Assembly (NCBI RefSeq): GCF_014595955.1 | Contig: NZ_JABVCF010000006.1 | Span: 62,001 to 126,000, forward strand | Source of the DNA: Pseudaminobacter soli (ex Zhang et al. 2022) | Lineage (GTDB): Bacteria; Pseudomonadota; Alphaproteobacteria; Rhizobiales; Rhizobiaceae | Direction of reading: 5' to 3' | DNA: 64,000 bases | Shown: positions 1-9,993 of the stretch, piece after piece | Numbering within the stretch: position 1 is the stretch's first letter | How the letters are laid out: each line of letters begins with the position of its first letter | Notes under the pieces: generated by a model | What the model was told of the DNA's origin: nothing | Databases searched by the model: none | Seen by the model: only the letters and a program-made list of their open reading frames with translations | Position numbers and translations under genes: made by a program

Positions 1-97
1 CGATGGAGTAGCGGGCGAGAGCACTGAATTCCCGGTGTTGCGGCGAGCTTTGGACCACCAGGTCGCGCGTATGCGACCTAGAGAAATCTCCATGCAT
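1..97 (-). CDS. Possible 5' end of an unidentified gene, truncated by the window edge
   Basis: A minus-strand frame opens with ATG at 97-95, follows a good ribosome binding site (AGGAGATTTCC), and stays open for 32 codons to the left edge. It reads MHGDFSRSHTRDLVVQSS, then QHREFSALARYSI. The fragment is too short to assign a family. Given the exopolysaccharide genes on its right, a polysaccharide gene transcribed leftward is possible, but that is inference from position only. An open frame this short could also occur by chance. Confidence 0.35.
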   Translation of the reverse strand, partial: MHGDFSRSHTRDLVVQSSPQHREFSALARYSI

Positions 98-469
98 GGA
101 AATCTCCTGATGTAGATGGCCCGCGGACACGGGACGAATGGCTATTGCTGTTCTGCGGCTGTGCAGTCTCGCGAAGGTAGAGGCTGTGCCGAGCGGCAAA
201 AGGTGGCCAAAATACTGGATTTCAGGCAATTCGGCCGATAGGCTCAGTCGGGCATCCAAGCCTGACGGTAAAGGCATATGCGCCTGAGGGGCTATGCCGA
301 GTCCGGGGAACTCGCCGGTTACATCTTCGGGTGAGCCGGTTGGACAATAGGCGTAGTGGGTCGTGTGGTCCGCGCTCCTAATGCCACCATCGGCGGTCTA
401 CCGCACGTTCCGCAGCGGTTTGACAATGGCCGCTCTTTGGGCCGACGAGGCGATGCGGGTACCTGAACG
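98..469. other. Intergenic region between divergent genes
   Basis: This 372-base stretch separates the possible leftward gene from the chain-length gene starting at 470. No credible reading frame, RNA gene or strong inverted repeat was seen. It probably carries divergent promoters for the polysaccharide genes, but no clear -35/-10 pair stands out. Confidence 0.4.
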
Positions 470-2026
470 ATGGATCATGCGGATGTCCGCTTCTACCTTG
501 CGGTTTTCCTGAGAAGACTACCTCTGGTTTTGGTGATTGCAGCTGCTGTTGGCATAGCCGGCGTGGCCGTTGCCTACTTCCTGCCACCGGTCTATCGCGC
601 CAGTGCCAAGATTCTCGTCGAGCAACCGCAGATCCCTACGGACCTCGCCCGTTCTACGGTGCCGACGAACGCGATTGAACAGTTGCAGATCATCGAGCAG
701 CAAATCACGACCCACGAGAACCTTCTGGCACTCGCCGAACGTCTTCGGGTCTACAAGGACCAAAGGGCGCAACTTTCAGATGCCGATGTCGTCGAGGACA
801 TGCGGTCGCGCACAGCATTCGAGCAATTGGATCTGGCCTCATCGCGAAGTGAGGGGGCCACGGTTTTCAGCGTTTCGTTCGAGGCAGCAGATCCTGACCT
901 TGCGGCCAAGGTCGTCAACGAGGTGGTCGAACTCATTCTCAAGAAGAATATGAGGCAGCGCACCGACACCGCCGGGGAGACGATGCAGTTCTTTGAACAG
1001 GAGGTCGCAAGACTTTCGTCGGAGCTAACGCGCATCGAAGCGGAAATCCTGAAGTTCAAGAATGACAACCAAGGCGCGCTCCCGGACAGCCTCGATTTCC
1101 GTCGCACGCAGCAGGCTGGCCAGCAGGAGAGGCTCCAGTTGCTGGAACGGGAAGAGGCCGCCCTTCGCGTTAGGCGGAATAATCTGATTCAGCTATACGG
1201 ATCCACGGGGCTCGTATCGGCGACGCCACTCACCCCGGAGCAGCAGATGCTCCAGGACATGAAGCGGGCGCTGGCTGACCAACTCTCCATCTTTTCCGAC
1301 GGCAGTCCCAACATAGTGGCGCTTCGCGCTCGGATCGGGTCCCTGCAGAAGGAGATGCAGACCGACACCGCGACCGAAAAGAGGCCCGCCGGCAATAAGG
1401 TAACTTCCGAATACGGGGTCCAAGTGGCCGAGATCGAGGCCCGGTTGAGTTACATCGACCAGGAGAAGGCCGCGATATCTCGGGAGCTTGCTGAACTGAA
1501 CAAATCAATCGCCGCCACCGCCAACAACGACACGGTGCTGAGGGCGCTGGAGAGGAACCGCGAAAACATCCAGGCTCAGTACAACGCGGCTGTTGCGCGT
1601 TCGGCGCAGGCCTCCACGGGCGAGCAAATCGAAATCCGCTCGAAGGGTGAACGCTTCTCCGTGGTGGAGCTTGCCACGCCGCCTCAGAACCCAGTCAGGC
1701 CGAACCGCCTCAAGATCGCGGGCGTGGGCATCTTAGGCGCTATCGCTCTCGGGATCGGCGTCGTCGTGTTGATCGAGTTCTTGGATGGCAGTGTCCGCCG
1801 GCCAACCGACCTCATGCTGGTTCTGCAGACCAAGCCATTGGCCACAATTCCGTATATTTGGACCGACGGCGAAAGGCGATTAAAAAAAATCAGATTGGCC
1901 GGTGGGTTCGCACTGGCGGCGAGCATCGTGGCAGTGTTGTTGGTCGCTGTTCAGTACCGATACGCACCCATCTCGCCCGCTTTTGACAAGCTCTTCACCG
2001 CCTTCCATCGCGGATCGGGATTGTAG
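470..2026 (+). CDS. Polysaccharide chain-length determinant, GumC/Wzz (PCP) family
   Basis: Inner-membrane protein expected to control polymer length and co-polymerise or export exopolysaccharide with the outer-membrane channel at 5.9 kb. The 518 residues have the family layout: an N-terminal membrane segment (about residues 17-38, ending in the typical YFLPPVYRASAKILVEQPQ), a long periplasmic region rich in coiled coil (about 170-400), a proline-rich stretch before the second membrane helix (PPQNPVRPNRLKIAG), and that helix at about 420-445. A third hydrophobic helix near 485-505 is typical of GumC-like proteins. The fused kinase domain of some homologues is absent; the kinase is the next gene, 3 bases downstream. 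MDHADVRFYL is a typical family N-terminus, though no strong ribosome binding site precedes it. Confidence 0.85.
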   Translation: MDHADVRFYLAVFLRRLPLVLVIAAAVGIAGVAVAYFLPPVYRASAKILVEQPQIPTDLARSTVPTNAIEQLQIIEQQITTHENLLALAERLRVYKDQRAQLSDADVVEDMRSRTAFEQLDLASSRSEGATVFSVSFEAADPDLAAKVVNEVVELILKKNMRQRTDTAGETMQFFEQEVARLSSELTRIEAEILKFKNDNQGALPDSLDFRRTQQAGQQERLQLLEREEAALRVRRNNLIQLYGSTGLVSATPLTPEQQMLQDMKRALADQLSIFSDGSPNIVALRARIGSLQKEMQTDTATEKRPAGNKVTSEYGVQVAEIEARLSYIDQEKAAISRELAELNKSIAATANNDTVLRALERNRENIQAQYNAAVARSAQASTGEQIEIRSKGERFSVVELATPPQNPVRPNRLKIAGVGILGAIALGIGVVVLIEFLDGSVRRPTDLMLVLQTKPLATIPYIWTDGERRLKKIRLAGGFALAASIVAVLLVAVQYRYAPISPAFDKLFTAFHRGSGL

Positions 2027-2029
2027 GAC

Positions 2030-2878
2030 ATGGCAACTTGGGCAGTAACGAGAGCTGCGCGCTCCGAGGGCACCAGGCAAGAGGCCTTGGAGGCTCTGGA
2101 TATGGCCAAGGAACAGGATAGCTTCGCGAGTTCCCCCGAAGCCCTGCTTACCTCGGCTCGCTCGCGGCGCAATGAGCTTTGGACGAGATTGCGTACTCGG
2201 CAGCCGGATCACCAACTCCTTGCCAGGAACCGGATCGTGACGTCACATCGGTCGGATCCGGCACATGCCACGTTCGACGTGATGCGCACCAGGATCCTTC
2301 AGGTTTTGCGGCAGAACAAATGGACGTCGCTCGCCATAACCTCGCCCTCCCCTGGCTGTGGAAAGACCGTTACCGCTCTGAACCTGGCGTTCAGTCTCGC
2401 CCATCAGAAGGATTGCCGGACTGTGATGCTCGATCTGGACCTCCGGCGCCCGCAGACAAGTAAGCTTCTTGGGGTGCAGGATGCGCCTTGCATGGAAAAC
2501 TTCCTGAACGGGAGGAGCAATGTCGAGGACGTTTTTCTGCGTTTTAGCGAGAATCTTGCCATCGGCGCGAATAGGTTTCCGGTCGGGTTTGCAGCGGAGC
2601 TGTTACAAAGCGCTGGAACTGCAAAGGTCTTGGAAGACATGAAGCAGAAGCTGGAACCGGACGTCGTTCTCTTCGATCTACCTCCTCTACTGTGTGGTGA
2701 CGATGTTTTGGCTTTCCTGCCGAGTGTGGACTGCGCGATTTTGGTAGTCGCCGCCGGATCTAGCAAATTAAGCGAAATAGATGCGTGCGAGGAAGACATC
2801 TCCTCCAAGACCAACATGCTCGGGGTGGTTTTGAATAAATGCTGGTATGCTCCCGAGATCTATGGCTACCAGCCTTGA
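2030..2878 (+). CDS. CpsD/CapB-like bacterial tyrosine kinase (ParA/MinD fold)
   Basis: Cytoplasmic ATPase partner of the preceding chain-length protein. The P-loop is SPSPGCGKTVTALNLAFS (about residues 105-122), the Walker A' strand is RTVMLDLDLRRPQ, and the Walker B strand is PDVVLFDLPPL. In BY-kinases the last residues carry autophosphorylated tyrosines; here the tail holds only three (Y273, Y278, Y280 in CWYAPEIYGYQP). The ATG lies 3 bases after the upstream stop, so the pair is translationally coupled. The first 50 residues are poorly conserved and the start is the least certain part. A non-kinase regulatory ATPase is the alternative reading. Confidence 0.82.
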   Translation: MATWAVTRAARSEGTRQEALEALDMAKEQDSFASSPEALLTSARSRRNELWTRLRTRQPDHQLLARNRIVTSHRSDPAHATFDVMRTRILQVLRQNKWTSLAITSPSPGCGKTVTALNLAFSLAHQKDCRTVMLDLDLRRPQTSKLLGVQDAPCMENFLNGRSNVEDVFLRFSENLAIGANRFPVGFAAELLQSAGTAKVLEDMKQKLEPDVVLFDLPPLLCGDDVLAFLPSVDCAILVVAAGSSKLSEIDACEEDISSKTNMLGVVLNKCWYAPEIYGYQP

Positions 2879-3034
2879 TGGCGCGTGCGTGAACTCGGCG
2901 AACCGCAAGTAGCGATGCCGCCAAATTGCGCGACACGGCCGGCCTGCCACCCAATTTGCCGGAGAGTCTATCTCTGTTGCGACCGCCATTGGCGACGCCT
3001 CCGTCCGTATCTTCCGGGCGCGGCGGCGGCTTGG

Positions 3035-3940
3035 TTACTGCAAACAAATCGGCCCCTGTCCCGAGTTGCGGACGACCAGTGCCTCTGCACGCAAGGCACG
3101 CAACACCGGCGACAGACTGACGCGCCAATCGGGCCGGCGAATGCCGAACACTTTAGTGAAGGCGCCGCAGTCGAGGCGTGAATTCAACGGTCTGCGCGCT
3201 GGAGTCGGGTAGGACGCAGTTGGGATCTCGTCAACTTCCACCGGCAGCGCCGCCTGCCTGAAGATTTCGCGCGCAAAACCCGCCCAACTGACGTCCGGCG
3301 CGCCGGAAAAATGATAGACACCGGAACATTCGCCTCCGCGGAGAAGGACGTGCGCCATTACGAGCAAAGCGTCGACGATATCCGCAGTTGATGTCGGCCC
3401 GCCGATCTGGTCGCCGACCACCTTGATGCGGTCCCGTTCGCCCCCAAGGCGGAGCATCGTTTTGACGAAATTGTTCCCGTGCGCAGAGAATACCCAGGAA
3501 GTGCGCAGGATGGCGGTGCGTCCTCCGCAAGCGATCACAGCCTCCTCGCCTGCCCGTTTCGTGCGGCCGTATGCATTTATCGGCCTAGTGGCGGCATCCG
3601 GAGCCCATGCGGTGTTGCCGCTGCCGTCAAAAACGTAATCGGATGAGAGGTGGATAAAAGGCAGCCCCCGCGTCGCCGCCGCCTTCGCCATCGCCGCGGG
3701 GGCGACGGCATTGACCGCCCTAGCCACCTCCTCTTCCTCTTCGGCACGGTCCACGGCGGTATAGGCTGCCGCGTTGAGGACGATGTCGGCGTCGGACTCC
3801 AAGATGGCGCCCGCGCACCGGGCAGGATCGCGCAGATCTGCTTCCGCGCGTCCCAACGTCTGCACGATCACACCATCCGGAGCACGGAGGGCGAGTTCCC
3901 TCGCGACCTGTCCGGTTCGACCGAACATCAGAATCTTCAA
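3035..3940 (-). CDS. rfbD: dTDP-4-dehydrorhamnose reductase
   Basis: NADPH-dependent reduction of dTDP-4-dehydro-L-rhamnose to dTDP-L-rhamnose, the last step of the rhamnose donor pathway. The Rossmann motif is in [15 protein letters not shown] at the N-terminus, and the SDR tyrosine and lysine lie in YGRTKRAGE. The SSDYVFDG segment is family-typical. The frame could extend upstream to 3997, but a TTG at 3940-3938 overlaps the rfbB stop as TTGA and puts the protein start directly at LKILMFG, which fits the family. Length is then 301 residues, normal for RmlD. It is last in the minus-strand set rfbC, rfbB, rfbD. Confidence 0.92.
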   Translation of the reverse strand: MKILMFGRTGQVARELALRAPDGVIVQTLGRAEADLRDPARCAGAILESDADIVLNAAAYTAVDRAEEEEEVARAVNAVAPAAMAKAAATRGLPFIHLSSDYVFDGSGNTAWAPDAATRPINAYGRTKRAGEEAVIACGGRTAILRTSWVFSAHGNNFVKTMLRLGGERDRIKVVGDQIGGPTSTADIVDALLVMAHVLLRGGECSGVYHFSGAPDVSWAGFAREIFRQAALPVEVDEIPTASYPTPARRPLNSRLDCGAFTKVFGIRRPDWRVSLSPVLRALRAEALVVRNSGQGPICLQ

Positions 3941-4980
3941 CGCGTCAGTCCCAGCCGCATGCCGACGCCATCGCGCTCCTGCAGGGCTCGCCACCATCTC
4001 TCGTTTTCAAGATACCAGCGAATGGTTCTCTCCAGACCTTCCGCCAAGGAAACGGTAGGACGCCAACCCAATTCGGTCCGAATGCGCGTCGCGTCAATGG
4101 CGTAGCGTTGGTCGTGTCCGGGCCTGTCACTCACGAACCGGATGAGCTTCGCGTAGGAAGCCGACCAGGGGCGAAGCCTGTCCAGCACAGCGCAAATCAT
4201 CCCTACCAGGTCGATGTTTCTCGCTTCGGACTCGCCGCCTATGTTGTAGCTTCGGCCCGGGCTCCCCTTCCGCAAGACGTGTAGCAGCGCATTTGCATGA
4301 TCCTCGACATAGAGCCAGTCGCGGACGTTATCGCCGGTGCCGTAGACTGGGATCGGTGCCTTCGCTAGCGCATTTAGGATCACCACCGGAATTAGCTTCT
4401 CGGGAAACTGATAGGGGCCATAATTGTTCGAGCAGTTGGTTATCAAGACCGGCAGCCCATAGGTCTCGCCCCAGGCGCGCACGAGATGGTCCGAGGCAGC
4501 TTTCGATGCCGCATAGGGGCTGCGGGGCGCGTAAGGCGTGTTCTCGCTGAACTGGCCCTCTGCTCCCAGGGATCCGTAAACCTCGTCGGTGGAGATGTGA
4601 TGGAAGCGAAATCCCGCCGGTCGCTTCTGTGAGATCCAATACCCGTGAGCGGTCTCCAGAAGGTAGCAGGTGCCGAGCACATTGGTCGTTACGAACGCAT
4701 TCGGCCGGTCAATCGACCGGTCCACGTGGCTCTCGGCTGCCAGGTGCATGACAGCATCAGGTTTGTGGTGAGCGAATATTCTGTCCATCGCGGCGCGGTC
4801 GCAAATATCCGCATGTTCGAAAACAAAGCGGGGCGAATTCGCCACGGGAGCAACGTTCTCCATGCACGCGGCATAGGTCATGGCGTCAACGCTGACGACC
4901 TCGTGGCCATCGGCGACGGCCTGCCGCACGACCGCGGATCCGATGAAGCCTTGCCCTCCCGTGACAAGCAGTCTCGTCAT
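3937..4980 (-). CDS. rfbB: dTDP-glucose 4,6-dehydratase
   Basis: Extended SDR enzyme that converts dTDP-glucose to dTDP-4-dehydro-6-deoxyglucose using bound NAD. The NAD motif is [14 protein letters not shown] at the N-terminus, the active-site region is [12 protein letters not shown], and the catalytic pair is in [12 protein letters not shown]. The protein has 347 residues, the usual length. The ATG overlaps the rfbC stop as ATGA, and its own stop overlaps the rfbD TTG, so the three genes are tightly coupled. Its product is also a branch point for amino-deoxysugars, relevant to the aminotransferase and formyltransferase remnants at 9.7-10.3 kb. Confidence 0.95.
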   Translation of the reverse strand: MTRLLVTGGQGFIGSAVVRQAVADGHEVVSVDAMTYAACMENVAPVANSPRFVFEHADICDRAAMDRIFAHHKPDAVMHLAAESHVDRSIDRPNAFVTTNVLGTCYLLETAHGYWISQKRPAGFRFHHISTDEVYGSLGAEGQFSENTPYAPRSPYAASKAASDHLVRAWGETYGLPVLITNCSNNYGPYQFPEKLIPVVILNALAKAPIPVYGTGDNVRDWLYVEDHANALLHVLRKGSPGRSYNIGGESEARNIDLVGMICAVLDRLRPWSASYAKLIRFVSDRPGHDQRYAIDATRIRTELGWRPTVSLAEGLERTIRWYLENERWWRALQERDGVGMRLGLTR

Positions 4981-5546
4981 ACTGCCGTCCCCTGAGCGGC
5001 GAATGTGACTAGCTCTCGCAATCTGGGCGCCTTCGCGTCCTTTGGCGAGAGTATGGCTTCCTTCGCCTGAATGCCCCAGTCAACGCCAATATCTGGATCG
5101 CTGAACTGCACTCCGCCCTCGCATTCCGGACTGTAGTAATCGGAGCACTTGTAGATCACCTCGGTGTCAGGTTCGCGTGTGACGAAGCCATGCAAAAAGC
5201 CTTGGGGGATGAACAATTGCCGCTTGTTTTCGGCGGAAAGCTCGACCCCGATCCACTCCTTATATGTTGCCGAACCGGGTCGGAGATCTACAGCCACATC
5301 GAAGATGCGGCCCTTGCTGACACGCACGAGCTTTGCCTGGGCGTGCGGCGCAGACTGAAAATGCAGCCCTCGAACTGTGTTGGCGCATATCGACAGCGAC
5401 ATGTTCTCCTGCACGAAATCCACATCGATACCATTCTCTGAAAGAATTCTTTGGTGCCAGATCTCCGAAAAGAAGCCGCGCGCGTCAACGATCGCAGAGG
5501 GTTCTATGACGAAGACCCCATCAATGCGTTGCCTGATGATTTGCAT
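4977..5546 (-). CDS. rfbC: dTDP-4-dehydrorhamnose 3,5-epimerase
   Basis: Cupin-fold enzyme that epimerises C3 and C5 of dTDP-4-dehydro-6-deoxyglucose. The family pattern is clear: GFFSEIWH near residue 25, QENMSLS, then VRGLHFQ with the catalytic histidine, and [12 protein letters not shown] near 120. The 189 residues match the usual length. First gene of the minus-strand rhamnose set; its promoter must lie in the 346-base gap shared with the divergent exporter gene. Confidence 0.95.
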   Translation of the reverse strand: MQIIRQRIDGVFVIEPSAIVDARGFFSEIWHQRILSENGIDVDFVQENMSLSICANTVRGLHFQSAPHAQAKLVRVSKGRIFDVAVDLRPGSATYKEWIGVELSAENKRQLFIPQGFLHGFVTREPDTEVIYKCSDYYSPECEGGVQFSDPDIGVDWGIQAKEAILSPKDAKAPRLRELVTFAAQGTAV

Positions 5547-5892
5547 GACGGCGCTTCAAGTTGTCATCCACTCGCCAGGATAGGCACGCGATGATGCTCG
5601 CGCGATAAAGCCATAGTGCGTAGATACTCACCTTTTTGGTGAGCTCGAGTAGCTACAGTCATCCCAAAGCAATATCCACCGTAACACGGGTCCGCCTTTC
5701 GGCCGAAAAAGCAAGGGCGGCCTCGCTAATGGTCATATCGTACCACCGCCAGAACACCTTATGGACGATCTGTCCCGTCGTGGAGAGCCAATTGGATGAG
5801 GCACTCTCCCCTTACAAAAGGCTGCTTTCTCGCGGACTCTGCCTGCGACTAACCTTCGAACCTCCCGTGTCCCCAATCTCCGGAGCGCCGCG
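5547..5892. promoter_or_regulatory. Divergent promoter region between rfbC and the exporter gene
   Basis: This 346-base stretch separates the leftward rhamnose genes from the rightward exporter, rfbA and flippase genes, so it must hold promoters in both directions. A small hairpin lies at 5627-5643 (CTCACC, five T, GGTGAG), which might be an operator or attenuator. No -35/-10 pair could be assigned with confidence, and no coding frame is convincing. Confidence 0.45.
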
Positions 5893-7176
5893 ATGCGGCT
5901 AGAGACAGGAACTTCAATGGGACGATTTCGGCCGCGCCTTATCGTGGCGGGCGCGTTGGGGCTGCTGCTCTCGATGCCCCTAGAAGCAACGGCCACGCAA
6001 TTAGTCCCCCAAACGAAGTTTCGTGTGAAGGTCATTCAATGGTTGCCCCTTAAGGGAGCCTACGAGGAATGGTCGGCACTCGGCGGCGAGTTCATTGTGC
6101 CCGGAAACGGCGAGGTCGCGCTGCCTGTCATCGGTCTGGTACCCATCGCCAAGATGGATAATGCCGCCCTGGCCGAAGATATTGCCAAGCGCCTGCAGGA
6201 GAAAACGGGCTTGGTGAAGAAGCCGGATGTATCCGTCGAAGTGGTCGAATACCCCCCCTTCTATGTCCTCGGCGACGTGGCCAAGCCGGGCGAATACAGG
6301 TTCCGGGACGGATTGACCGTTCTGCAAGCCGTGGCGCTCAGCGGCGGAGAACGACGGGCCCAGCAGACCGCGGACGAGATCCGCCTCGCCGGGGAACTAC
6401 GGGCGCTGGAGGACGAAGCGATGCGCCGCATGGCGCGCATAGCGCGGCTGGAGGCCGAGAGTACGGGCGCCAAAGAGATCCGCTTTCCTGCTCTTGATCA
6501 CAGCGATAGCACCGCAACGGCGAGCATAATCAACCAAGAAAGAATGATTTTTTCCGCCCGCGCTGAAGAGATCGAGCGCCAAACTGCTTCATTATCCGAC
6601 CTGCGTGCCCTTCTCGGGTCAGAGATAGAGGTATTGAAAGAAAAGAGCGCCGCCCTGGAAAATAGCATTAAGTCGACAGACAAGGAACTCACCGGCGTGA
6701 AGTCCTTGATCGCCAAGGGCTTTGCTGCTGCGTCACGGCAATCAGACCTGGAGCGCGCACTAGCCGACCGGCGTGTGGATCAACTCGACCTCGCAACGGA
6801 GATCATGCGCGCGCGTCAGGGCATGGCCGAGGCAACTCGGAATCTCGAAGGGATCAAGTCTCGGCGACGCACTGAGGTCGCTCTCGAATTGCAGACCGAG
6901 CAGGCGGCACTGGTCCAGAACAGGTTGAAGCGGGATCTCACGCAAAGACTCCTTGTGGACGCTCTGTCGCCGGAGCCGACGAAAGGCGGCAATGGAGTGT
7001 CCTTCACCATCAGGAGAGACGTGGAGGGGAGATCGACGACGATCGCCGCAGAGGACCGCACCCTCTTGGAGCCGGGAGACGTGTTGGACGTAACTTACGC
7101 GGATACCAAGAGCGATAAGGTCAGTGGCGACCCGCCGGCGTCGGGATTGGCGTCGGCCGGCATGAATCCCAGATGA
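5893..7176 (+). CDS. Polysaccharide export protein, Wza/ExoF-like (Poly_export and SLBB)
   Basis: Outer-membrane or periplasmic channel component for capsule or exopolysaccharide export. The N-terminus carries a signal peptide (LIVAGALGLLLSMPLEATAT). The polysaccharide-export domain follows at about residues 40-110 (GEFIVPGNGEVALPVIG), then an SLBB domain (FYVLGDVAKPGEYRFRDGL, about 118-170), a long coiled coil (about 170-345), and a C-terminal segment reading LLEPGDVLDVTY. This coiled-coil build matches rhizobial ExoF (about 420 residues) rather than the compact Wza. No lipobox cysteine is seen. An ATG at 5917 is an equally plausible start, giving a shorter signal peptide. Confidence 0.83.
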   Translation: MRLETGTSMGRFRPRLIVAGALGLLLSMPLEATATQLVPQTKFRVKVIQWLPLKGAYEEWSALGGEFIVPGNGEVALPVIGLVPIAKMDNAALAEDIAKRLQEKTGLVKKPDVSVEVVEYPPFYVLGDVAKPGEYRFRDGLTVLQAVALSGGERRAQQTADEIRLAGELRALEDEAMRRMARIARLEAESTGAKEIRFPALDHSDSTATASIINQERMIFSARAEEIERQTASLSDLRALLGSEIEVLKEKSAALENSIKSTDKELTGVKSLIAKGFAAASRQSDLERALADRRVDQLDLATEIMRARQGMAEATRNLEGIKSRRRTEVALELQTEQAALVQNRLKRDLTQRLLVDALSPEPTKGGNGVSFTIRRDVEGRSTTIAAEDRTLLEPGDVLDVTYADTKSDKVSGDPPASGLASAGMNPR

Positions 7177-7245
7177 GCCGCATGGCACTCTCTCCCATTC
7201 CGTTTCCTGACCAAAATGCTGTCTTCTGGGCGAGGTGATACCGAG

Positions 7246-8157
7246 ATGAAAGGGATCATACTGGCAGGCGGAAGCGGCACGCGGCTTTATCCGCTGACCA
7301 TTGCAGTGTCAAAGCAGATCCTGCCGATTTACGACAAGCCGATGGTCTACTATCCATTGAGCGTCCTCATGTTGTCGGGCATTCGCGACATCCTTCTCAT
7401 CTCGACGCCTTGGGACCTTCCAAGTTTCCAACGACTATTGGGCGACGGTTCCCAGTTTGGCTTGAACATTCGGTATGCTGAGCAAGCGCAGCCGAACGGA
7501 ATCGCAGAGGCGTTCATCATTGGATGTGACTTCATCGGCAGCAGCAACGTCGCCCTGATACTAGGCGATAACCTTTTCTTCGGGCATGGGTTGCCAGAGG
7601 TGTGCCGCGAGGCGGCGTCCCGGCTCGAGGGCGCGACGGTATTTGCTTATCATGTAGAGGATCCGGCCAGGTATGGGGTGGTAACCTTTGATCCCCGATC
7701 CGGCAGGGCGATCGCGATCGAGGAAAAGCCAGCATGCCCCAAGTCGAGTTGGGCCGTGACTGGCCTCTATTTCTACGACAACTCCGTCACCACGATCGCC
7801 GCGTCGATCCAGCCTTCCGCGCGCGGGGAACTCGAGATTACCGCCATCAACAGCGCCTATCTCGAGCGTGGCACCCTTCACGTCCGACAACTTGGGCGTG
7901 GCTATGCCTGGCTCGATACCGGAACCTGCGACAGCCTCTATGACGCGTCTTCGTTCGTACGGGCGGTCGAGCGGCGCCAAGGAATTCAGGTGGCTTGCCC
8001 TGAGGAAATCGCGCTCGATCATAACTGGGTGACGCCGGAGAATGTATTGCGGCGCGCGCAAATGCTGGGACGAACCGAGTACGCGTCATATTTGCGACGG
8101 CTCGCCGAGAGGCGGGCGGCCGATGATGCTCCTGCTATCCTGCGAACCTTCTCATGA
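7246..8157 (+). CDS. rfbA: Glucose-1-phosphate thymidylyltransferase
   Basis: Makes dTDP-glucose from dTTP and glucose 1-phosphate, the first step of dTDP-L-rhamnose synthesis. The nucleotidyltransferase signature [13 protein letters not shown] begins at residue 5, followed by [28 protein letters not shown] and [10 protein letters not shown]. The start at 7246 follows the ribosome binding site in GGGCGAGGTGATACCGAG and gives 303 residues, near the usual length. It completes the rml set although it lies on the opposite strand from rfbB, rfbC and rfbD. The stop overlaps the flippase ATG. Confidence 0.95.
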   Translation: MKGIILAGGSGTRLYPLTIAVSKQILPIYDKPMVYYPLSVLMLSGIRDILLISTPWDLPSFQRLLGDGSQFGLNIRYAEQAQPNGIAEAFIIGCDFIGSSNVALILGDNLFFGHGLPEVCREAASRLEGATVFAYHVEDPARYGVVTFDPRSGRAIAIEEKPACPKSSWAVTGLYFYDNSVTTIAASIQPSARGELEITAINSAYLERGTLHVRQLGRGYAWLDTGTCDSLYDASSFVRAVERRQGIQVACPEEIALDHNWVTPENVLRRAQMLGRTEYASYLRRLAERRAADDAPAILRTFS

Positions 8158-9710
8158 CGGTTCAGGCAGCGCCTGTCGAACAGCCTTCCAGAGAAGGAGA
8201 AGGAGCAGGCGATTCATACAGGCAAATCCTAAGCTCAACCGCCCTGATGGGCGGTTCCTCGCTCGTCAACGTGGGCTTGAGCGTCATCCGAAACAAGGCC
8301 TTCGCGGTCCTGCTGGGACCAGACGGCATCGGACTCATGGGGCTTTACGGCTCCGTTCTGGACCTAGCGCAAACACTCGCGGGCGGAGGAGTGCAAGGTA
8401 GCGGCGTGCGTCAGATCGCAGAGGCCGCGAGCAATGAGGACAAAAATCGGCTGATACGGACGGCGGCCGCCTTGCGATTTCTTTCGCTCGCGCTGGGTGT
8501 GGCTGGGGCGCTGGGCCTGTTTGTGTTCGCCGCTCCGATCGCATCCTTCACTTTCAATGACACGGCACATTCGGCCGCCGTGGCGCTGCTCGCGGCCGCG
8601 GTGTTCTTCCGCTTGGTTTCCGGTGCGCAAGTCGCGCTTATCCAGGGCCTTCGGCGGATTGGCGACATAGCGCGCTTCAACGTTTTTTCGGCCATTTATG
8701 GGACCGCGATCTCCGTGCCTCTCGTGTATTTTCTCGAGGTACACGGCATCGCCCCAGCGATAGTCGTTGTAGCCGCAGCGACAATGGTCACCTCCTGGTG
8801 GTACGTCCGAAAGGCGGGCCTCGGAGGTGTGATGGTCCCTTCCGCCTTTCCCGGGCCGGAAGCAGTGGCGATGCTCAGGCTTGGCCTGGTCTTCGCTGCG
8901 AGCGCAATTCTGATGACAGGTGCGGGCTATGCCGTACGAGTTATCGTCATCCAGCACGTTGGCGTAGTGGGAGCGGGTCTCTACCAAGCCGCCTGGGCAT
9001 TCGCGTCGCTTTATGCAGGGTTCATTCTCCAGGCGATGGGCACCGATTTCTATCCACGCCTCACCGCAATTGCGAACGACAATCCCAAATGCAATCGCCT
9101 CGTCAATGAGCAGGCGCATGTCAGCATTCTTTTGGCCGGACCCGGGCTGCTTGCGACGCTGACATTGGCGCCATGGCTTATCACAGTCTTCTATACGGCC
9201 GAATTCCAACCGGCGGTGGAGTTGCTGCGCTGGATCTGCCTGGGCATGATGCTGCGTGTCATCGCCTGGCCGATGGGCTTCATCGTACTCGCCAAAAACG
9301 CGCAGAAAATCTTCTTCTGGACCGAAGTCATTGCTGCGACCGTATACGTCTCGCTGACTTTGCTTCTGGTGAGGTTTGTCGGTCTGACCGGTGCGGGCAT
9401 GGCATTCTTTGCGCTATACGTTTGGCACGGGCTTCTGATCTATGCACTGGTCCGCCGGCTCAGTGGCTTTCGCTGGTCCCGTACCAATTTCCGACTCGGA
9501 TTAGCCTTCCTGTCGGCAGCTGCGCTGGTCTTGCTCGGCTACTGGACGTTGCCGCCATCGGCCGCCTTCACGATTGGCGCCTTGACCACCGTCCTGACCG
9601 GCCTCTACTCGTTGAGACTTTTGTTGGTGCGGTTCCTTCTAGTCGAACTCGTGCCCCCTCGCCTCCGGCCACGATCTCGCAAGCCCACAGAAACGGCGGC
9701 CTCAGGCTGA
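8154..9710 (+). CDS. Wzx-like polysaccharide flippase (MATE/MOP superfamily)
   Basis: Integral membrane protein expected to flip undecaprenyl-linked oligosaccharide units across the inner membrane. It has 518 residues and about a dozen or more hydrophobic segments, beginning after [20 protein letters not shown], a typical N-terminus of the family. The gene starts at an ATG overlapping the rfbA stop (ATGA), so it is translationally coupled. Sequence alone does not give the sugar specificity. A Wzx-like protein implies the Wzy-dependent route, consistent with the chain-length protein at 470; no Wzy polymerase is in the window. Confidence 0.8.
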   Translation: MTVQAAPVEQPSREGEGAGDSYRQILSSTALMGGSSLVNVGLSVIRNKAFAVLLGPDGIGLMGLYGSVLDLAQTLAGGGVQGSGVRQIAEAASNEDKNRLIRTAAALRFLSLALGVAGALGLFVFAAPIASFTFNDTAHSAAVALLAAAVFFRLVSGAQVALIQGLRRIGDIARFNVFSAIYGTAISVPLVYFLEVHGIAPAIVVVAAATMVTSWWYVRKAGLGGVMVPSAFPGPEAVAMLRLGLVFAASAILMTGAGYAVRVIVIQHVGVVGAGLYQAAWAFASLYAGFILQAMGTDFYPRLTAIANDNPKCNRLVNEQAHVSILLAGPGLLATLTLAPWLITVFYTAEFQPAVELLRWICLGMMLRVIAWPMGFIVLAKNAQKIFFWTEVIAATVYVSLTLLLVRFVGLTGAGMAFFALYVWHGLLIYALVRRLSGFRWSRTNFRLGLAFLSAAALVLLGYWTLPPSAAFTIGALTTVLTGLYSLRLLLVRFLLVELVPPRLRPRSRKPTETAASG

Positions 9711-9716
9711 AGGCGA

Positions 9717-9957
9717 TCAGGTCGCGAGCGGTCCACCGCAAACACCTCCACCAAGTATGTTCATCACTCCACGACGAGTTGCGATACCTCGATCAAGCAG
9801 CGCCTGCATGACGGCGATCGAGGATGTCGCGGTCACGATGGTGAGCGGGCAAAGCTCGCATGCGCCGAAGGTTTTCGCGCCGACCGCGGCTAAAACATAA
9901 ATGCGTTGATCGATCGAAACAGGCGATCCACCGCAACGGTTGAACAAGTCCACCAAT
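9717..9957 (-). pseudogene. Remnant of a DegT/DnrJ/EryC1 sugar aminotransferase
   Basis: The minus-strand frame from about 9956 to 9717 reads AVMQALLDRGIATRRGVMN near its end. This matches the conserved C-terminal block of PLP-dependent nucleotide-sugar aminotransferases of the DegT/DnrJ/EryC1/StrS family. The upstream residues match poorly, there is no PLP-lysine region, and the full-length enzyme would need about 370 residues. I therefore read it as a decayed 3' fragment. Together with the adjacent formyltransferase remnant it suggests a lost N-formyl-amino-sugar pathway. Confidence 0.55.
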
Positions 9958-9993
9958 CACACCGCCCGACGGCACGCGCGCGCAGCGTAGGTT

